NCBI GenBank assembly: GCA_028277765.1
Contig: JANQFQ010000051.1
Location: 1-64,000, forward strand
DNA from: Desulfobacterales bacterium
Lineage (GTDB): Bacteria; Desulfobacterota; Desulfobacteria; Desulfobacterales; SURF-7
DNA length: 64,000 nt
Reading direction: 5' to 3'
In this document: positions 8,978 through 17,335 of the stretch, in pieces
Numbering within the stretch: position 1 is the first letter of the stretch
Layout of the letters: each line of letters starts with the position of its first letter
Notes under the pieces: generated by a model
Database searches by the model: none
What the model saw: only the letters and a program-made list of their open reading frames with translations
What the model was told of the DNA's origin: nothing
Program-made: the position numbers and the translations under genes

Positions 8978-10561
8978 TTGATTAAAGACATCAACAAAAA
9001 AAGATTCTTCCTTGCCGCGTTAAGCGGTTTTCTGCTTTCCGCATCGTTTCCAACTGCATGGTTCCCCAATGGCGGCTTAAGCTGGCTGGCATGGATGGCG
9101 CTTATGCCACTGTTGTTTTCCCTGAGGGACCTACCCATTAAAGACAGCTTCCACACAGGCATGGTTGCGGGTACAGTTCATTACCTGACACTTATATACT
9201 GGCTGGTTCCCACCATGAGAACTTACGGCGGTTTGACCATGATCCTGTGCGTTATAATTCTGCTGGGTTTCTCTTTGTATTTGGCTTTCTATATAGCCTT
9301 GTTTTCAGCGGCAGTTACAGCTTTTTGTCGCAAACCAATAACCGGCCTTGTCATGATACCGGTGCTGTGGGTAGCCCTTGAATACATACGGGCATATCTG
9401 TTTACAGGCTTTCCATGGGAGCTCCTTGGACATTCACAGTTCAGCAGGATTTTCTTGATACAGATTGCGGATATTACAGGTGTATACGGGATATCCTTTT
9501 TAATTGTATTCGCCAATGCTGTCATTTTTTTTGCGTTCCTTTATTTAAAAGGGCTTGACTGGCAGGGTGCTGATATCACAAAAAAAGCGGTAGCGGTATC
9601 GTCGGGTGTTCTTGTCTTCCTACTTGCATTAGTTGTTTTATATGGCTATTTGCGTGTAAAGACGGTTGACCGGGAGATATCAATATCTGAGAAAATTATT
9701 ATCTCAGCAGTTCAGGGAAATATCCCCCAGTCTTTAAAATGGGACGATGAATACAAGAGCAGCACAATTAATAAATATATCCGGCTTTCCAAAGCAGAGA
9801 AAAAAGATAATCCTGAACTGATCGTATGGCCAGAAACAGCAACCCCGTTTTATTTGGGTTACGATGTTGCGATGACAAGCCTGTTGAAAAAAGGTATCAA
9901 GGAGACAGGTGTTTATTGTTTGACAGGAAGCCCCGCGTTCAATCAGGTGAACAAGACGATACAGTATTATAACAGCGCTTATCTGATAGATCCTAAAGGC
10001 GTACCTGTGGCAAGATATGATAAGGCGCACCTTGTCCCTTTTGGGGAATATGTACCGTTTAAAAAATGGCTTCCTTTTATAAACAAGCTTGTTGTGGGGG
10101 TCGGCGATTTTGGCCCTGGCATAAAAGGTAAGACAATTTTTATGCAAGAAAAAAAACTCGGCATACAGATTTGCTATGAAATAATTTTTCCCGGACTTTC
10201 AAGGGCCATTGTAAAAAACAGAGCAGCCGTCATTGTTAATATTACTAATGACGCCTGGTATGGCAACACCAGCGCTCCTTATCAGCATTTTTCCATGACG
10301 GTTTTCAGGGCAGTGGAAAACCGCCGGGCTCTTGTCCGGGCTGCTAACACCGGAGTAAGTGGATTTATTGATCCTGTAGGAAGAGTGGTTGAGAAAACAC
10401 CGATTTTTAAAGAGGCTGCGGTAACACAACCTTTGCCGGTTCTCAAGTGTATGACCGTTTACACCTCATATGGAGAGGTTTTCGCGGGTATCTGTCTTGT
10501 TGTTTCACTTCTACTTTTTTTACGTAAAATAGTTATTGCTTATGGATCGAGGAAGCATTAG
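8978..10561 (+). CDS. lnt: Apolipoprotein N-acyltransferase
   Basis: Transfers an acyl chain from phospholipid to the amino group of the lipidated cysteine of lipoproteins, in the inner membrane. The 527 residues match the family length. About six membrane segments fill residues 1-220, then comes a nitrilase-fold periplasmic domain and a final membrane helix near the C-terminus. The catalytic triad is visible as Glu286 (WPETATP), Lys349 (KAHLVPFGEY) and Cys399 (GIQICYEIIFP). The start is a TTG at 8978 with no convincing ribosome binding site; no ATG or GTG occurs between it and the upstream in-frame stop at 8921. The prfB gene follows 54 bases later in the same direction. Confidence 0.95.
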   Translation: MIKDINKKRFFLAALSGFLLSASFPTAWFPNGGLSWLAWMALMPLLFSLRDLPIKDSFHTGMVAGTVHYLTLIYWLVPTMRTYGGLTMILCVIILLGFSLYLAFYIALFSAAVTAFCRKPITGLVMIPVLWVALEYIRAYLFTGFPWELLGHSQFSRIFLIQIADITGVYGISFLIVFANAVIFFAFLYLKGLDWQGADITKKAVAVSSGVLVFLLALVVLYGYLRVKTVDREISISEKIIISAVQGNIPQSLKWDDEYKSSTINKYIRLSKAEKKDNPELIVWPETATPFYLGYDVAMTSLLKKGIKETGVYCLTGSPAFNQVNKTIQYYNSAYLIDPKGVPVARYDKAHLVPFGEYVPFKKWLPFINKLVVGVGDFGPGIKGKTIFMQEKKLGIQICYEIIFPGLSRAIVKNRAAVIVNITNDAWYGNTSAPYQHFSMTVFRAVENRRALVRAANTGVSGFIDPVGRVVEKTPIFKEAAVTQPLPVLKCMTVYTSYGEVFAGICLVVSLLLFLRKIVIAYGSRKH

Positions 10562-10615
10562 GTTATAATTAATTTGATACTGATTCTTTTTCCATAAAGA
10601 AACCGGAGGTAAATT

Positions 10616-11714
10616 ATGTCTTCAGAATTAAAGCAAAACATAAAGGATTATTTCCAGAAACTTGAACAGTTAAAGGAGTCTCTTTGACGTATCTGGAAAG
10701 AAAAAACGGCTTCAGGAGATTGAAGACATAACTTCAAAAAAGGATTTCTGGGATATTCCTGAGAAGACCACGGGGATTCTCAAAGAACGTACCTACCTTT
10801 CAAACCAGCTTGACCGTTGGCAATCGCTTTATACTGACCTGGAAGAGAGTGAGATTCTGCTTGATCTAGCACTGGAGGAATCCGATTCCAGCATTATTCA
10901 GGAAGCAACGGAAGGATTAAAAACACTTGAAACAAGGATAAATACATTTTCTCTGGACATCATGCTTAATGGTGAAGATGATCGCAACAATGCCATTATT
11001 TCTATCAATGCGGGCGCGGGAGGTACTGATTCCCAAGACTGGTCAGAAATGCTGTTCAGGATGTATACCCGGTGGATAGAAAAACGGGGTTTTAAATTAA
11101 GCGTGATTGATTATCAGACAGGTGATGAAGCAGGTATTAAAAGCGCTACATTTACCGCATCAGGAGAGTTTGCCTTTGGTTATATGAAAGCGGAAACAGG
11201 GGTTCATCGTCTGGTAAGGATGTCTCCGTTTAATGCCAGCGGAAAACGGCATACTTCTTTTGCTTCGGTTTTTGTATATCCTGAACTTGACAGGGAGATT
11301 GTTGTTGAAATCGATGACAAGGATCTCAGAATAGATCATTTCAGGGCCAGCGGGGCAGGCGGACAGCATGTAAACAAAACAAGCAGCGCTGTAAGATTGA
11401 CACATCTTCCAACAGGTATTGTTGTTCAGTGTCAACAGGAATCTTCCCAGCACAGGAACAAAGATATTGCTTTAAAAGTTTTGAAAGCAAGACTCTACCA
11501 ATATGAGAAAAAGAAACAGGATGACAAGCTTCAGGAAATGCATGATGGCAAAGAAGATATCGCATGGGGCAGCCAGATTCGGTCATATGTCCTCCATCCC
11601 TACCAAATGGTAAAGGACCACCGGATTGATCTTGAAATCGGAAATGTAAACAGCGTTCTTGACGGCGCGCTGGATCCGTTTATAGAGGGTGTGCTGCTGG
11701 CGGGGAAGAGCTAA
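10616..11714 (+). CDS. prfB: Peptide chain release factor 2 with programmed +1 frameshift
   Basis: RF2 recognises UGA and UAA stops. The first 23 codons (from ATG at 10616, preceded by AACCGGAGGT) end at an in-frame TGA at 10685-10687. Slipping one base at CTT-TGA-C restores the long frame through 11714, giving about 365 residues, the normal RF2 length. The hydrolysis motif GGQ is present in ASGAGGQHVNKTSSA, and the N-terminal helical domain (DVSGKKKRLQEIEDITSKKD) lies after the shift. The in-frame TGA is the usual self-regulating signal: low RF2 favours the shift. The gene is intact, not a pseudogene. lnt lies just upstream in the same direction. Confidence 0.97.
10673..10688 (+). promoter_or_regulatory. 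prfB: prfB autoregulatory +1 frameshift site
   Basis: AGGAG at 10674-10678 acts as an internal Shine-Dalgarno three bases before the slippery CTT (10682-10684), then TGA and C. Spacing and order match the classical RF2 frameshift signal. Confidence 0.95.
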
Positions 11715-11776
11715 TCATAGAGCAACAGTAAAAGCTTGAAATAAAATTTAAACGTTTAAGACAGGATGAAGACTAA

Positions 11777-11881
11777 ATTATAGATACTAGATACTGGATC
11801 CTAGATAACAACTTGTAGCTTTTTCTAAGCTATCAGCTTTCAAGCATCAAGCATCTAGTATCTAGCATCTAGTATCTAGAT
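11777..11881. repeat. Dispersed TAGATACTAGAT-type intergenic repeat
   Basis: Tandem and inverted copies of TAGATACTAGATACTGGATC and GCATCTAGTATCTAGCATCTAG flank a small AAGCTATCAGCTT core. The two halves are roughly inverted. Related sequence occurs at 12440-12525, 18053-18150 and 22681-22715. It abuts the start codon of the next gene. Confidence 0.75.
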
Positions 11882-11882
11882 T

Positions 11883-12428
11883 ATGATCCCAATTGATATT
11901 ATAAATGAATTCTACAACCCGGGTAGTAAGGCTCACACCATTCTTATAAAACACGGACAGCTTGTGGCTGCAAGAGCTGTTGATATTGCCTGTAAAATAC
12001 CTGAGCATAAACCGGATCTGAAATTTATTGAAGAAGCGGCCATCCTGCATGATATCGGGATATTTAAGACAAACTCGCCAACAATCGGCTGTACAGGAGA
12101 TCAACCATATATCGTACACGGCGTTCTTGGCCGGGAGATTCTTGACAGTAAAGGGATGGAGGGGCATGGGCTGGTTTGTGAGCGTCATGTCGGGGTTGGC
12201 GTTACTATAGAAGATATCAAAACACAGAACCTTCCTCTTCCGGAAAGAGATATGTTACCGGTCTCCATTGAAGAACAGATCATTTGCTATGCTGATAAAT
12301 TTTTTTCAAAAGATTCAAAAATGGGCGAGGAGCGGTCAGTAGATGAGGTCGTGGCTAAATTGCAAAAGTACGGCCAGGAGAAAGTTAACAAATTTATGTT
12401 GTGGGCGAAAATGTTTAGTGAAGTTTAA
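11883..12428 (+). CDS. HD-domain phosphohydrolase family protein
   Basis: A 181-residue HD superfamily protein. The metal-binding residues are visible as a histidine in the HTILIKHGQLVAARAV helix, His56-Asp57 in AAILHDIGIF, and an Asp in ICYADKFFS near residue 138. The segment KGMEGHGLVCERHVGVGV carries further histidines. It resembles the small HDIG proteins that hydrolyse nucleotides or other phosphomonoesters; the substrate is not known. The ATG at 11883 follows directly on a dispersed repeat and has no ribosome binding site, so translation may start differently or be weak. It stands alone after prfB. Confidence 0.8.
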   Translation: MIPIDIINEFYNPGSKAHTILIKHGQLVAARAVDIACKIPEHKPDLKFIEEAAILHDIGIFKTNSPTIGCTGDQPYIVHGVLGREILDSKGMEGHGLVCERHVGVGVTIEDIKTQNLPLPERDMLPVSIEEQIICYADKFFSKDSKMGEERSVDEVVAKLQKYGQEKVNKFMLWAKMFSEV

Positions 12429-12617
12429 GGACGGATTTAGATGCTAGATGAAAGCCTCTTGGGTGGGAATACCCCACCATACAAATCCAAAAGCGACACA
12501 CCCGCCACCCTATTCCATCCACCCTTCTTTTACTATTTGACACCTGAGTAAATTTTTTTTAAAATTATATAACATACTTGTTTTACAAATCGTTCCCTCA
12601 ACAATTCGGTTATATAC
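12429..12617. repeat. Intergenic stretch with degenerate copy of the TAGATGCTAGATG / inverted GGTGGG repeat
   Basis: 12440-12525 reads TAGATGCTAGATGAAAGCCT, then TTGGGTGGGAATACCCCACC. This is the same order as the clearer copy at 18083-18135 (ACTAGATGAAAACCT, then GGGCGGGTT..AACCCGCCC). The remainder is AT-rich with nothing recognised. Confidence 0.5.
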
Positions 12618-12728
12618 ATGTTAGAAATTTCCTCAAATCCTAAAAAAATTCTTACTAAGGATGAACTGTCTAGGGTGGGCATCAAGATTAAAGGGGCTGA
12701 GAAGATGACGATGTCCAAAAAACAATGA
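12618..12728 (+). CDS. Possible 36-codon leader ORF overlapping the zinc-ribbon gene
   Basis: The frame starts MLEISSNPKKILTKDELSRV, runs 36 codons and ends in a TGA that overlaps the ATG of the following gene (ATGA). That is the classic arrangement for translational coupling. There is no ribosome binding site before its own ATG. It may be a genuine short coupled gene, or the decayed 3' end of a longer one. The composition is Lys-rich and soluble. No family is recognised. Confidence 0.3.
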   Translation: MLEISSNPKKILTKDELSRVGIKIKGAEKMTMSKKQ

Positions 12729-12928
12729 TTGACTGCCCCAAATGCGGACACAACCAGCCATCATCCCAGGAATGTGTGAAATGCGGCATCATTTTTTCAA
12801 AATTTTCTGACGTGGAGGAGAAAAAGGAAAAAGACGCAAAAGCCTCTGAAGACATGAGTGAATCAATTTATCCATCAGGAATAAAAGGTGTTCTTCTTAA
12901 GTTTATTGACTCAAGTCTAGCAAAATAG
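12725..12928 (+). CDS. Small zinc-ribbon protein
   Basis: A 67-residue protein opening with MIDCPKCGHNQPSSQECVKC, a four-cysteine CxxC...CxxC zinc ribbon of the rubredoxin-like type. The motif continues GIIFSKF, then a charged linker and a short C-terminal helix (GIKGVLLKFIDSSL). Such small ribbons are common in Desulfobacterota; the function is unknown. No ribosome binding site stands before its ATG, but it overlaps the stop of a 36-codon frame by ATGA, which could supply translation. A good terminator follows nine bases after the stop. Confidence 0.7.
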   Translation: MIDCPKCGHNQPSSQECVKCGIIFSKFSDVEEKKEKDAKASEDMSESIYPSGIKGVLLKFIDSSLAK

Positions 12929-12937
12929 ATCAAAATT

Positions 12938-12977
12938 AAATCCCCGAACTATTTTAGCGGCGCGGGGATTTTTTTGT
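12938..12977. terminator. Rho-independent terminator after the zinc-ribbon gene
   Basis: AAATCCCCG (12938-12946) pairs with CGGGGATTT (12963-12971), followed by TTTTTGTTTTT. It lies between convergent genes and could work for both directions, since an A-rich stretch also precedes the stem. Confidence 0.85.
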
Positions 12978-12989
12978 TTTTGTAGATGC

Positions 12990-13760
12990 TTAGCCAAGAA
13001 ATGCTGTTACCTGTGGGATCAGATTTTTAATTGATCTTGCAGCATTATCCTTGCCAGAGGGCATATTAAAATAGATTTTTGCTACCTTTTTCCCTTTTTT
13101 TCTGGAAACAAAAAGAGTGGACACCTTTCCTGTATTCCTTAGCAGCGCGATAGCTTCATCATTATGGCCCACATTCATGTTAAGGGCGCCCCGAAGCTTT
13201 TTTGCGGCTTCTTCAAGGGCCGGTGTTTCATAATAAACAGTATGGGCTCGGAGGTGTTTATATAACATTTTTGCCGTGCTTTTGGCCATTTTTTCATATT
13301 TATCAAGATATTCATTATTCGATTTTTCGGTTTTCCACCCTTTTAAGCCTTTTTTAACCGCGGCTTTTTCTTTTGATACTGTATCGTCATTCTTCTTCTT
13401 TAAAATAGCACCGATCTTTTTCGCAACATTTGTTAAGTTGTCAGGTGTCAGCTGGACGGAAAGCTGCAGGGTTTCGCCGTTAATCCCGATGAGCGCCTGG
13501 CACTTGAGATCTTCCTGAATACAGAAAACCGCGTCTTCATCAGCCCTGAGAAGCGGCTCAATAAGGTCGATAAATTTCCACCCTGTTGGACTCCCCACAG
13601 CCGCTGCCTGAAAGATGTGATTCGCGCACCTTGGTTTTTTTGCCAGGGGCATGCCCTGGTATTTACTCATAAAATCATAAAAATATTTCAGATTATCCTT
13701 CCCTATGGGAAGTTCTTTACAGGTCATTTTTATACTTTTTTTGCTTTTTTTAACGGCCAT
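12990..13760 (-). CDS. Conserved-looking protein of unknown function, lysine-rich
   Basis: A 256-residue soluble protein with a strong AGGAGG site ahead of its ATG, so it is very likely expressed. It starts with a basic tail (MAVKKSKKSIKM). Residues about 30-110 look globular (KPRCANHIFQAAAVGSPTGW...). Residues about 115-165 are a charged, lysine-rich linker that may be helical, followed by a second globular part. I recognise no catalytic motif, signal peptide or membrane segment. It faces the zinc-ribbon gene across a shared terminator. Function unknown. Confidence 0.7.
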   Translation of the reverse strand: MAVKKSKKSIKMTCKELPIGKDNLKYFYDFMSKYQGMPLAKKPRCANHIFQAAAVGSPTGWKFIDLIEPLLRADEDAVFCIQEDLKCQALIGINGETLQLSVQLTPDNLTNVAKKIGAILKKKNDDTVSKEKAAVKKGLKGWKTEKSNNEYLDKYEKMAKSTAKMLYKHLRAHTVYYETPALEEAAKKLRGALNMNVGHNDEAIALLRNTGKVSTLFVSRKKGKKVAKIYFNMPSGKDNAARSIKNLIPQVTAFLG

Positions 13761-13887
13761 AATCTTTGCCTCCTGTTAACCTATTGAATATTTTATTGAA
13801 CAGACAACTGTTCCCATATTATACAATAAAAATTTCAAAAGTTCCGTGTATCATAATATATATGCATAAATCAATTATTATTTTGCT

Positions 13888-15252
13888 TCATAGCCGTTGA
13901 ATTAAATAAATATAAGTCGGCACCAAACAAGCGTTTTTCATTGCTGTAAACTTTTTCTGCACCTCTCTTGTTGTCCCGCCATTTTCAAGAGGCGACAAAT
14001 AAAAGCTCCCCTTGCTGTAAAAGTGATCCAGCCTGGTTTTTGTCAGCCTGGAGATGGAATCATAATGGTCATCTGGCAGGTCCTGGCCCATAACAAAATT
14101 AGCGGTAATCTCCACATTGCTGTAGCACCTGTTGATTTCCAGCATCCTATCAAAGGCTTTTTCCACCCTTTGGACGGTGACCGGCTTTTTAAGCATTTTC
14201 AAAGTCTCCTCATGGGCGGATTCAAGGCCGATATTAATGTATGTGTAAAAAGGGAGATTATTAAGATTTTCAAAAAGGATTTCTTTTGCCTTTAAAAGGG
14301 AATCAACACTTCCAAAAAGAAACAGCATGGGTTTTTTCATGAATGAAGTCTCAAAATTAAATGTATCATAAGCGGTTCTGGCAGCATAAGTGATGATCTC
14401 AGATCCGGCATTCAGCGCGTCATGCTGTCCCAGAAACACAGAATTGTAATTTTTAATATCATATCCGTAAAATTGTTTGAGCGCTTTTATCTGGTCCAGT
14501 ATATTTTCTTTATCCCGTGGTTTGAATCTGTTCCCTGTTTTAATAGAGCAGAAACCGCAATTATAAAGGCACCCGTCCGCGACATTAACCGGTATCACAT
14601 CATAATCCACATGCCTGGAATCAGGCGGAAGCACTGTTGCCGGGCCTGATGTTATGGCATAAAAAGTGTCTGCTTTTTCTTTATTACACCTGGAGTTGTT
14701 TTGCACAATCGACTCAACAGTGCTCATTACGTTGTCCGACAATTTGTATCTGGGGGACTTGTTAAGCATATCCATTAGGTCGTCAAACGCAGCAAGAGCC
14801 TTGTTGATAACATCTTTATCATAAGTATAGATATTAAATATTGGATTATCAGAATAGGAAAAGCAGGGGAGATAATATTCGCCGATAAAGCTGTGAACGC
14901 CTTTGTATCCTGCAGATGAATAATAGATCCAGTCACCAGCCGCATTTCTCTTTAGCCATTCATTAGGATCAGGCCAATCGCGTCCCAGTCCCTGGATGAT
15001 TTTGATCTCATGGTTCAGGTTAAAGATGAAAACATATTCCTGGTTTCTTATTTCCGTAAAACAGCCGAATCGTAAAGGATAGCTCCCTTTGGAATAATAG
15101 GGACTCCCCTCCTTGTTGATGGTGATATTCAGATTTTCAACGTTAACATTTTCCACAGGAATATGTGATACAAAGTATTTAAACAGGAAGCAAGGAGGAA
15201 AAAGAGATGAAGGGTAAGCTGAAAACTTTTGGTTCGTGTTAATTTGTGTCAT
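13888..15252 (-). CDS. Radical SAM protein
   Basis: A 454-residue radical SAM enzyme. The [4Fe-4S]-binding motif CxxxCxxC is in VADGCLYNCGFCSIKTG (about residues 231-247). Further typical features are LGQHDALNAG and YTYINIGLESAHEETLKML, the latter being the conserved IGLES segment of Elp3/MiaB-like radical SAM folds. The first 220 residues are an unfamiliar N-terminal domain. The ATG at 15252 and the first eight codons lie inside a dispersed GTGTTAATTTGTGTCATTCG-type repeat, so the real start may be further in. No clear ribosome binding site is seen. The substrate is unknown; the gene is monocistronic. Confidence 0.85.
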   Translation of the reverse strand: MTQINTNQKFSAYPSSLFPPCFLFKYFVSHIPVENVNVENLNITINKEGSPYYSKGSYPLRFGCFTEIRNQEYVFIFNLNHEIKIIQGLGRDWPDPNEWLKRNAAGDWIYYSSAGYKGVHSFIGEYYLPCFSYSDNPIFNIYTYDKDVINKALAAFDDLMDMLNKSPRYKLSDNVMSTVESIVQNNSRCNKEKADTFYAITSGPATVLPPDSRHVDYDVIPVNVADGCLYNCGFCSIKTGNRFKPRDKENILDQIKALKQFYGYDIKNYNSVFLGQHDALNAGSEIITYAARTAYDTFNFETSFMKKPMLFLFGSVDSLLKAKEILFENLNNLPFYTYINIGLESAHEETLKMLKKPVTVQRVEKAFDRMLEINRCYSNVEITANFVMGQDLPDDHYDSISRLTKTRLDHFYSKGSFYLSPLENGGTTREVQKKFTAMKNACLVPTYIYLIQRL

Positions 15253-15300
15253 TCGTGGCTAAAAAGAATTAAATCAATCCGTGAAAATCAATTTAATCCC
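15228..15300. repeat. Dispersed TTCGTG/CACGAA intergenic repeat
   Basis: GTTCGTGTTAATTTGTGTC then ATTCGTGGCTAAAAAGAATT. Shorter related pieces (AGCCACGAA...CACTAATGTTT) occur at 17997-18030 and 29059-29082. This type of repeat is common between genes in Desulfobacterota. It overlaps the start of the radical SAM gene. Confidence 0.6.
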
Positions 15301-15388
15301 CGTCTTCCGCGTGCTATCAAAAATTAATATTGAAATTTTCTCTCGATGAAATATATTTTAGTAAAATAACATTTATCAGAGGTGGTAT

Positions 15389-15922
15389 ATGGCAGAGATA
15401 AAAAGCACTCTTGATATTGTAATGGAAAAAACAAAACACCTGACCCTCACCAAAGAGGAGAAAGAGGAACAGGTCAAGAAAGAAGTTGAAAAAGGTGTGG
15501 CCGGTCTTTTACAGAAATATCTAGACCAGCTTTTGAATGCTAAACAGGTTAACGAGGAAATGAAAAAACTAGAGGAGAGGCATGGCTTTTCATGTCAAGA
15601 TATCCTCCTGAAAGAAACCTTGGATAGAATAGAACTGGATAAAGACAACACAAGACCCCTCTTCCTTTTAACGGAAGTGTTTGGACGTGATGTGGGTATA
15701 TGCGTACATATTATTGAAGGTTATGAAAAAACACTTAAAAGGGTTGCTGATAATCGAAAGCATATTTTAAAACAGAACCTTAAAAAAAGGCATTCGATTT
15801 CAGGAGAAGCAGTTGTAACCAACCTTGAAGCGGATAATAAATGGATAGAAGATGCTGAAGTAATCAGGACAAAATTTGAAAAGGACCTTGCAACAGAAAA
15901 AAAGAAGCTTGCTAGACTCTAA
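15389..15922 (+). CDS. Unknown coiled-coil-rich protein
   Basis: A 177-residue, highly charged and mainly helical protein (MAEIKSTLDIVMEKTKHLTL...). Heptad-like stretches run at about residues 18-65 and at the C-terminus (DAEVIRTKFEKDLATEKKKL). There is no signal peptide, membrane segment or cysteine cluster. The ATG has an AGAGGTGG site, so expression is likely. The methyltransferase gene follows 21 bases later in the same direction, suggesting an operon through the START-like gene. I do not recognise the family. Confidence 0.7.
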   Translation: MAEIKSTLDIVMEKTKHLTLTKEEKEEQVKKEVEKGVAGLLQKYLDQLLNAKQVNEEMKKLEERHGFSCQDILLKETLDRIELDKDNTRPLFLLTEVFGRDVGICVHIIEGYEKTLKRVADNRKHILKQNLKKRHSISGEAVVTNLEADNKWIEDAEVIRTKFEKDLATEKKKLARL

Positions 15923-15943
15923 ATCTGCACAGGAATTAACTGA

Positions 15944-16492
15944 ATGTGGGTGTTTCTAATCATTATCATGATTTTATTCGGTATTATGTTTGCCGTTAAA
16001 ATACTATATGTGATATCAACGACAATTGTACTCCCTGCTACAAAAGGAGCGCTTTATGTATCAACATCGCAAAACAGAATTTCAGCTGTTCTGGACGCTG
16101 TTCCAATATCAAAAGACCAGCTCTTTGTCGATCTTGGTTGCGGGGACGGGCGCGTGCTCCGCATGGCAAAAAAACGGTTTAATACAAAGGCCATTGGATA
16201 TGAAATAAATCCCATGGCATATTTAAGGGCAAGGATACAATCTGTCGGTAAGGGAATTAAAATAAAACACCTAAATTTTTTAAAAGCAGACCTGTCTGAC
16301 GCTGATGTGGTATTCTGTTATCTTTTTCCTGATGTGATGAAGGATTTAGCTGCCAAGCTACAATCTGAACTGAAAAAAGGGGCAGTGGTTATCTCTTGTA
16401 ATTTTACTCTCCCAGGGATGACATGGGAGCAGATCATCAGACCGGAAGGGGAACTTGATCATGATCCGATTTTTGTTTATAGAATAGCATAG
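15944..16492 (+). CDS. Membrane-anchored class I SAM methyltransferase
   Basis: 182 residues. A hydrophobic anchor covers residues 3-36, followed by a class I methyltransferase fold. Motif I is LFVDLGCGDGRVLRMAKKRF. The acidic residue ending strand 2 is in AIGYEINPMAYLRAR. Strand 4 reads ADVVFCYLFPDVM, a form common in small methyltransferases of this kind. The substrate is unknown; the membrane anchor hints at a lipid, quinone or membrane-protein target. It is the middle gene of three plus-strand genes with short gaps (21 and 48 bases). Confidence 0.82.
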   Translation: MWVFLIIIMILFGIMFAVKILYVISTTIVLPATKGALYVSTSQNRISAVLDAVPISKDQLFVDLGCGDGRVLRMAKKRFNTKAIGYEINPMAYLRARIQSVGKGIKIKHLNFLKADLSDADVVFCYLFPDVMKDLAAKLQSELKKGAVVISCNFTLPGMTWEQIIRPEGELDHDPIFVYRIA

Positions 16493-16540
16493 GGAGAAGA
16501 GAAAAGAGACTTAACTGGTTGCCTTTACAATAGGAGATTA

Positions 16541-17215
16541 ATGAAACATCTTTTTTTAATATTCCTATTTCTTCTAACCTACACTCCCGGTTTTTGTGCT
16601 GAAACACCGTGGGAACTGATCCGTAATGAAGATGGGATAAAGATTTATAACCGGCCAAAGCAGGGCTCGGATTATAATGAGTACAGAGGGGTTGCTGTTG
16701 TAAACGCCCCTATGGAAGTTGTTATTGCTGTTTTAACTGATGTTGCTGCCAATGCTGAATGGGTTGAAAATGTTCAGGAGGCAAGGATGGTTAAACAGAT
16801 TAACAATTACACTTCCATTAGTTATATTGCCATAGATTCGCCGTGGCCTGTGGCAAACAGGGATCTAGTAATAAAAGGGATCGGTTTCTTTGACAGGAAA
16901 ACATCGACTTATAATATCTATGTGGAGAGCCTGAAAGACCCGGTTGTTCCCCTGCGAAAAGGGTATGTGCGAATAGTTGAAACAACAAACCAGTGGACCC
17001 TGAAATTTTCTCCCAACAGTAAGGATAAGACGATGATCGATTATTCATGGTGGGTGGAGCCCGGAGGGCGCCTCCCTGTCTGGCTTGTTCAGCTATTTTC
17101 AAAAAAACAGCCGTACCTCACCCTGCAGGCCTTGCGTAAAATGGTAAAGAAAAAGAAATATATCGAAAAAGCCGAAACATCAGGACTGAAGAAATATTTA
17201 GAAGGAACAAAGTAA
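16541..17215 (+). CDS. Exported START/SRPBCC-domain protein
   Basis: 224 residues. The signal peptide MKHLFLIFLFLLTYTPGFCA has a cleavage site before ETPWE. The mature part is a START-like lipid-binding domain (WELIRNEDGIKIYNRPKQGS at the start, then YISYIAIDSPWPVANRDLV-type strands and a C-terminal helix). Exported START proteins of about this size occur in many Proteobacteria; they are thought to bind hydrophobic ligands, but the ligand is unknown. It is the last gene of the coiled-coil/methyltransferase unit. A dispersed repeat begins about 20 bases after its stop. Confidence 0.85.
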   Translation: MKHLFLIFLFLLTYTPGFCAETPWELIRNEDGIKIYNRPKQGSDYNEYRGVAVVNAPMEVVIAVLTDVAANAEWVENVQEARMVKQINNYTSISYIAIDSPWPVANRDLVIKGIGFFDRKTSTYNIYVESLKDPVVPLRKGYVRIVETTNQWTLKFSPNSKDKTMIDYSWWVEPGGRLPVWLVQLFSKKQPYLTLQALRKMVKKKKYIEKAETSGLKKYLEGTK

Positions 17216-17233
17216 AATTTAAGCTTTAAATGT

Positions 17234-17335
17234 ATTGATCAGCACTTGATTTTACACTTAATTGAAAGACATAGTTTAATAAAATCTGACACTGTCTGAA
17301 TGATCAAATCTGGTCATATACACTTTAAATCCTAC
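17234..17335. repeat. 100-bp intergenic repeat, copy A
   Basis: ATTGATCAGCACTTGATTTT through ATCAAATCTGGTC and beyond. It matches 29089-29246 with only scattered differences, apart from a roughly 50-base insertion in that copy. It runs into the last codons and stop of the YkgJ-type gene on the minus strand. Confidence 0.85.

Noticed and set aside
10962-11714. prfB as a 250-residue truncated RF2 starting at 10962
   Set aside because: The true gene starts at 10616 and uses the programmed frameshift at 10685; the shorter reading lacks the N-terminal helical domain.
11777-11881. Reading the TAGATACTAGAT block as a terminator of prfB
   Set aside because: The inverted halves are interrupted and there is no T run at the correct end; it fits a dispersed repeat better.
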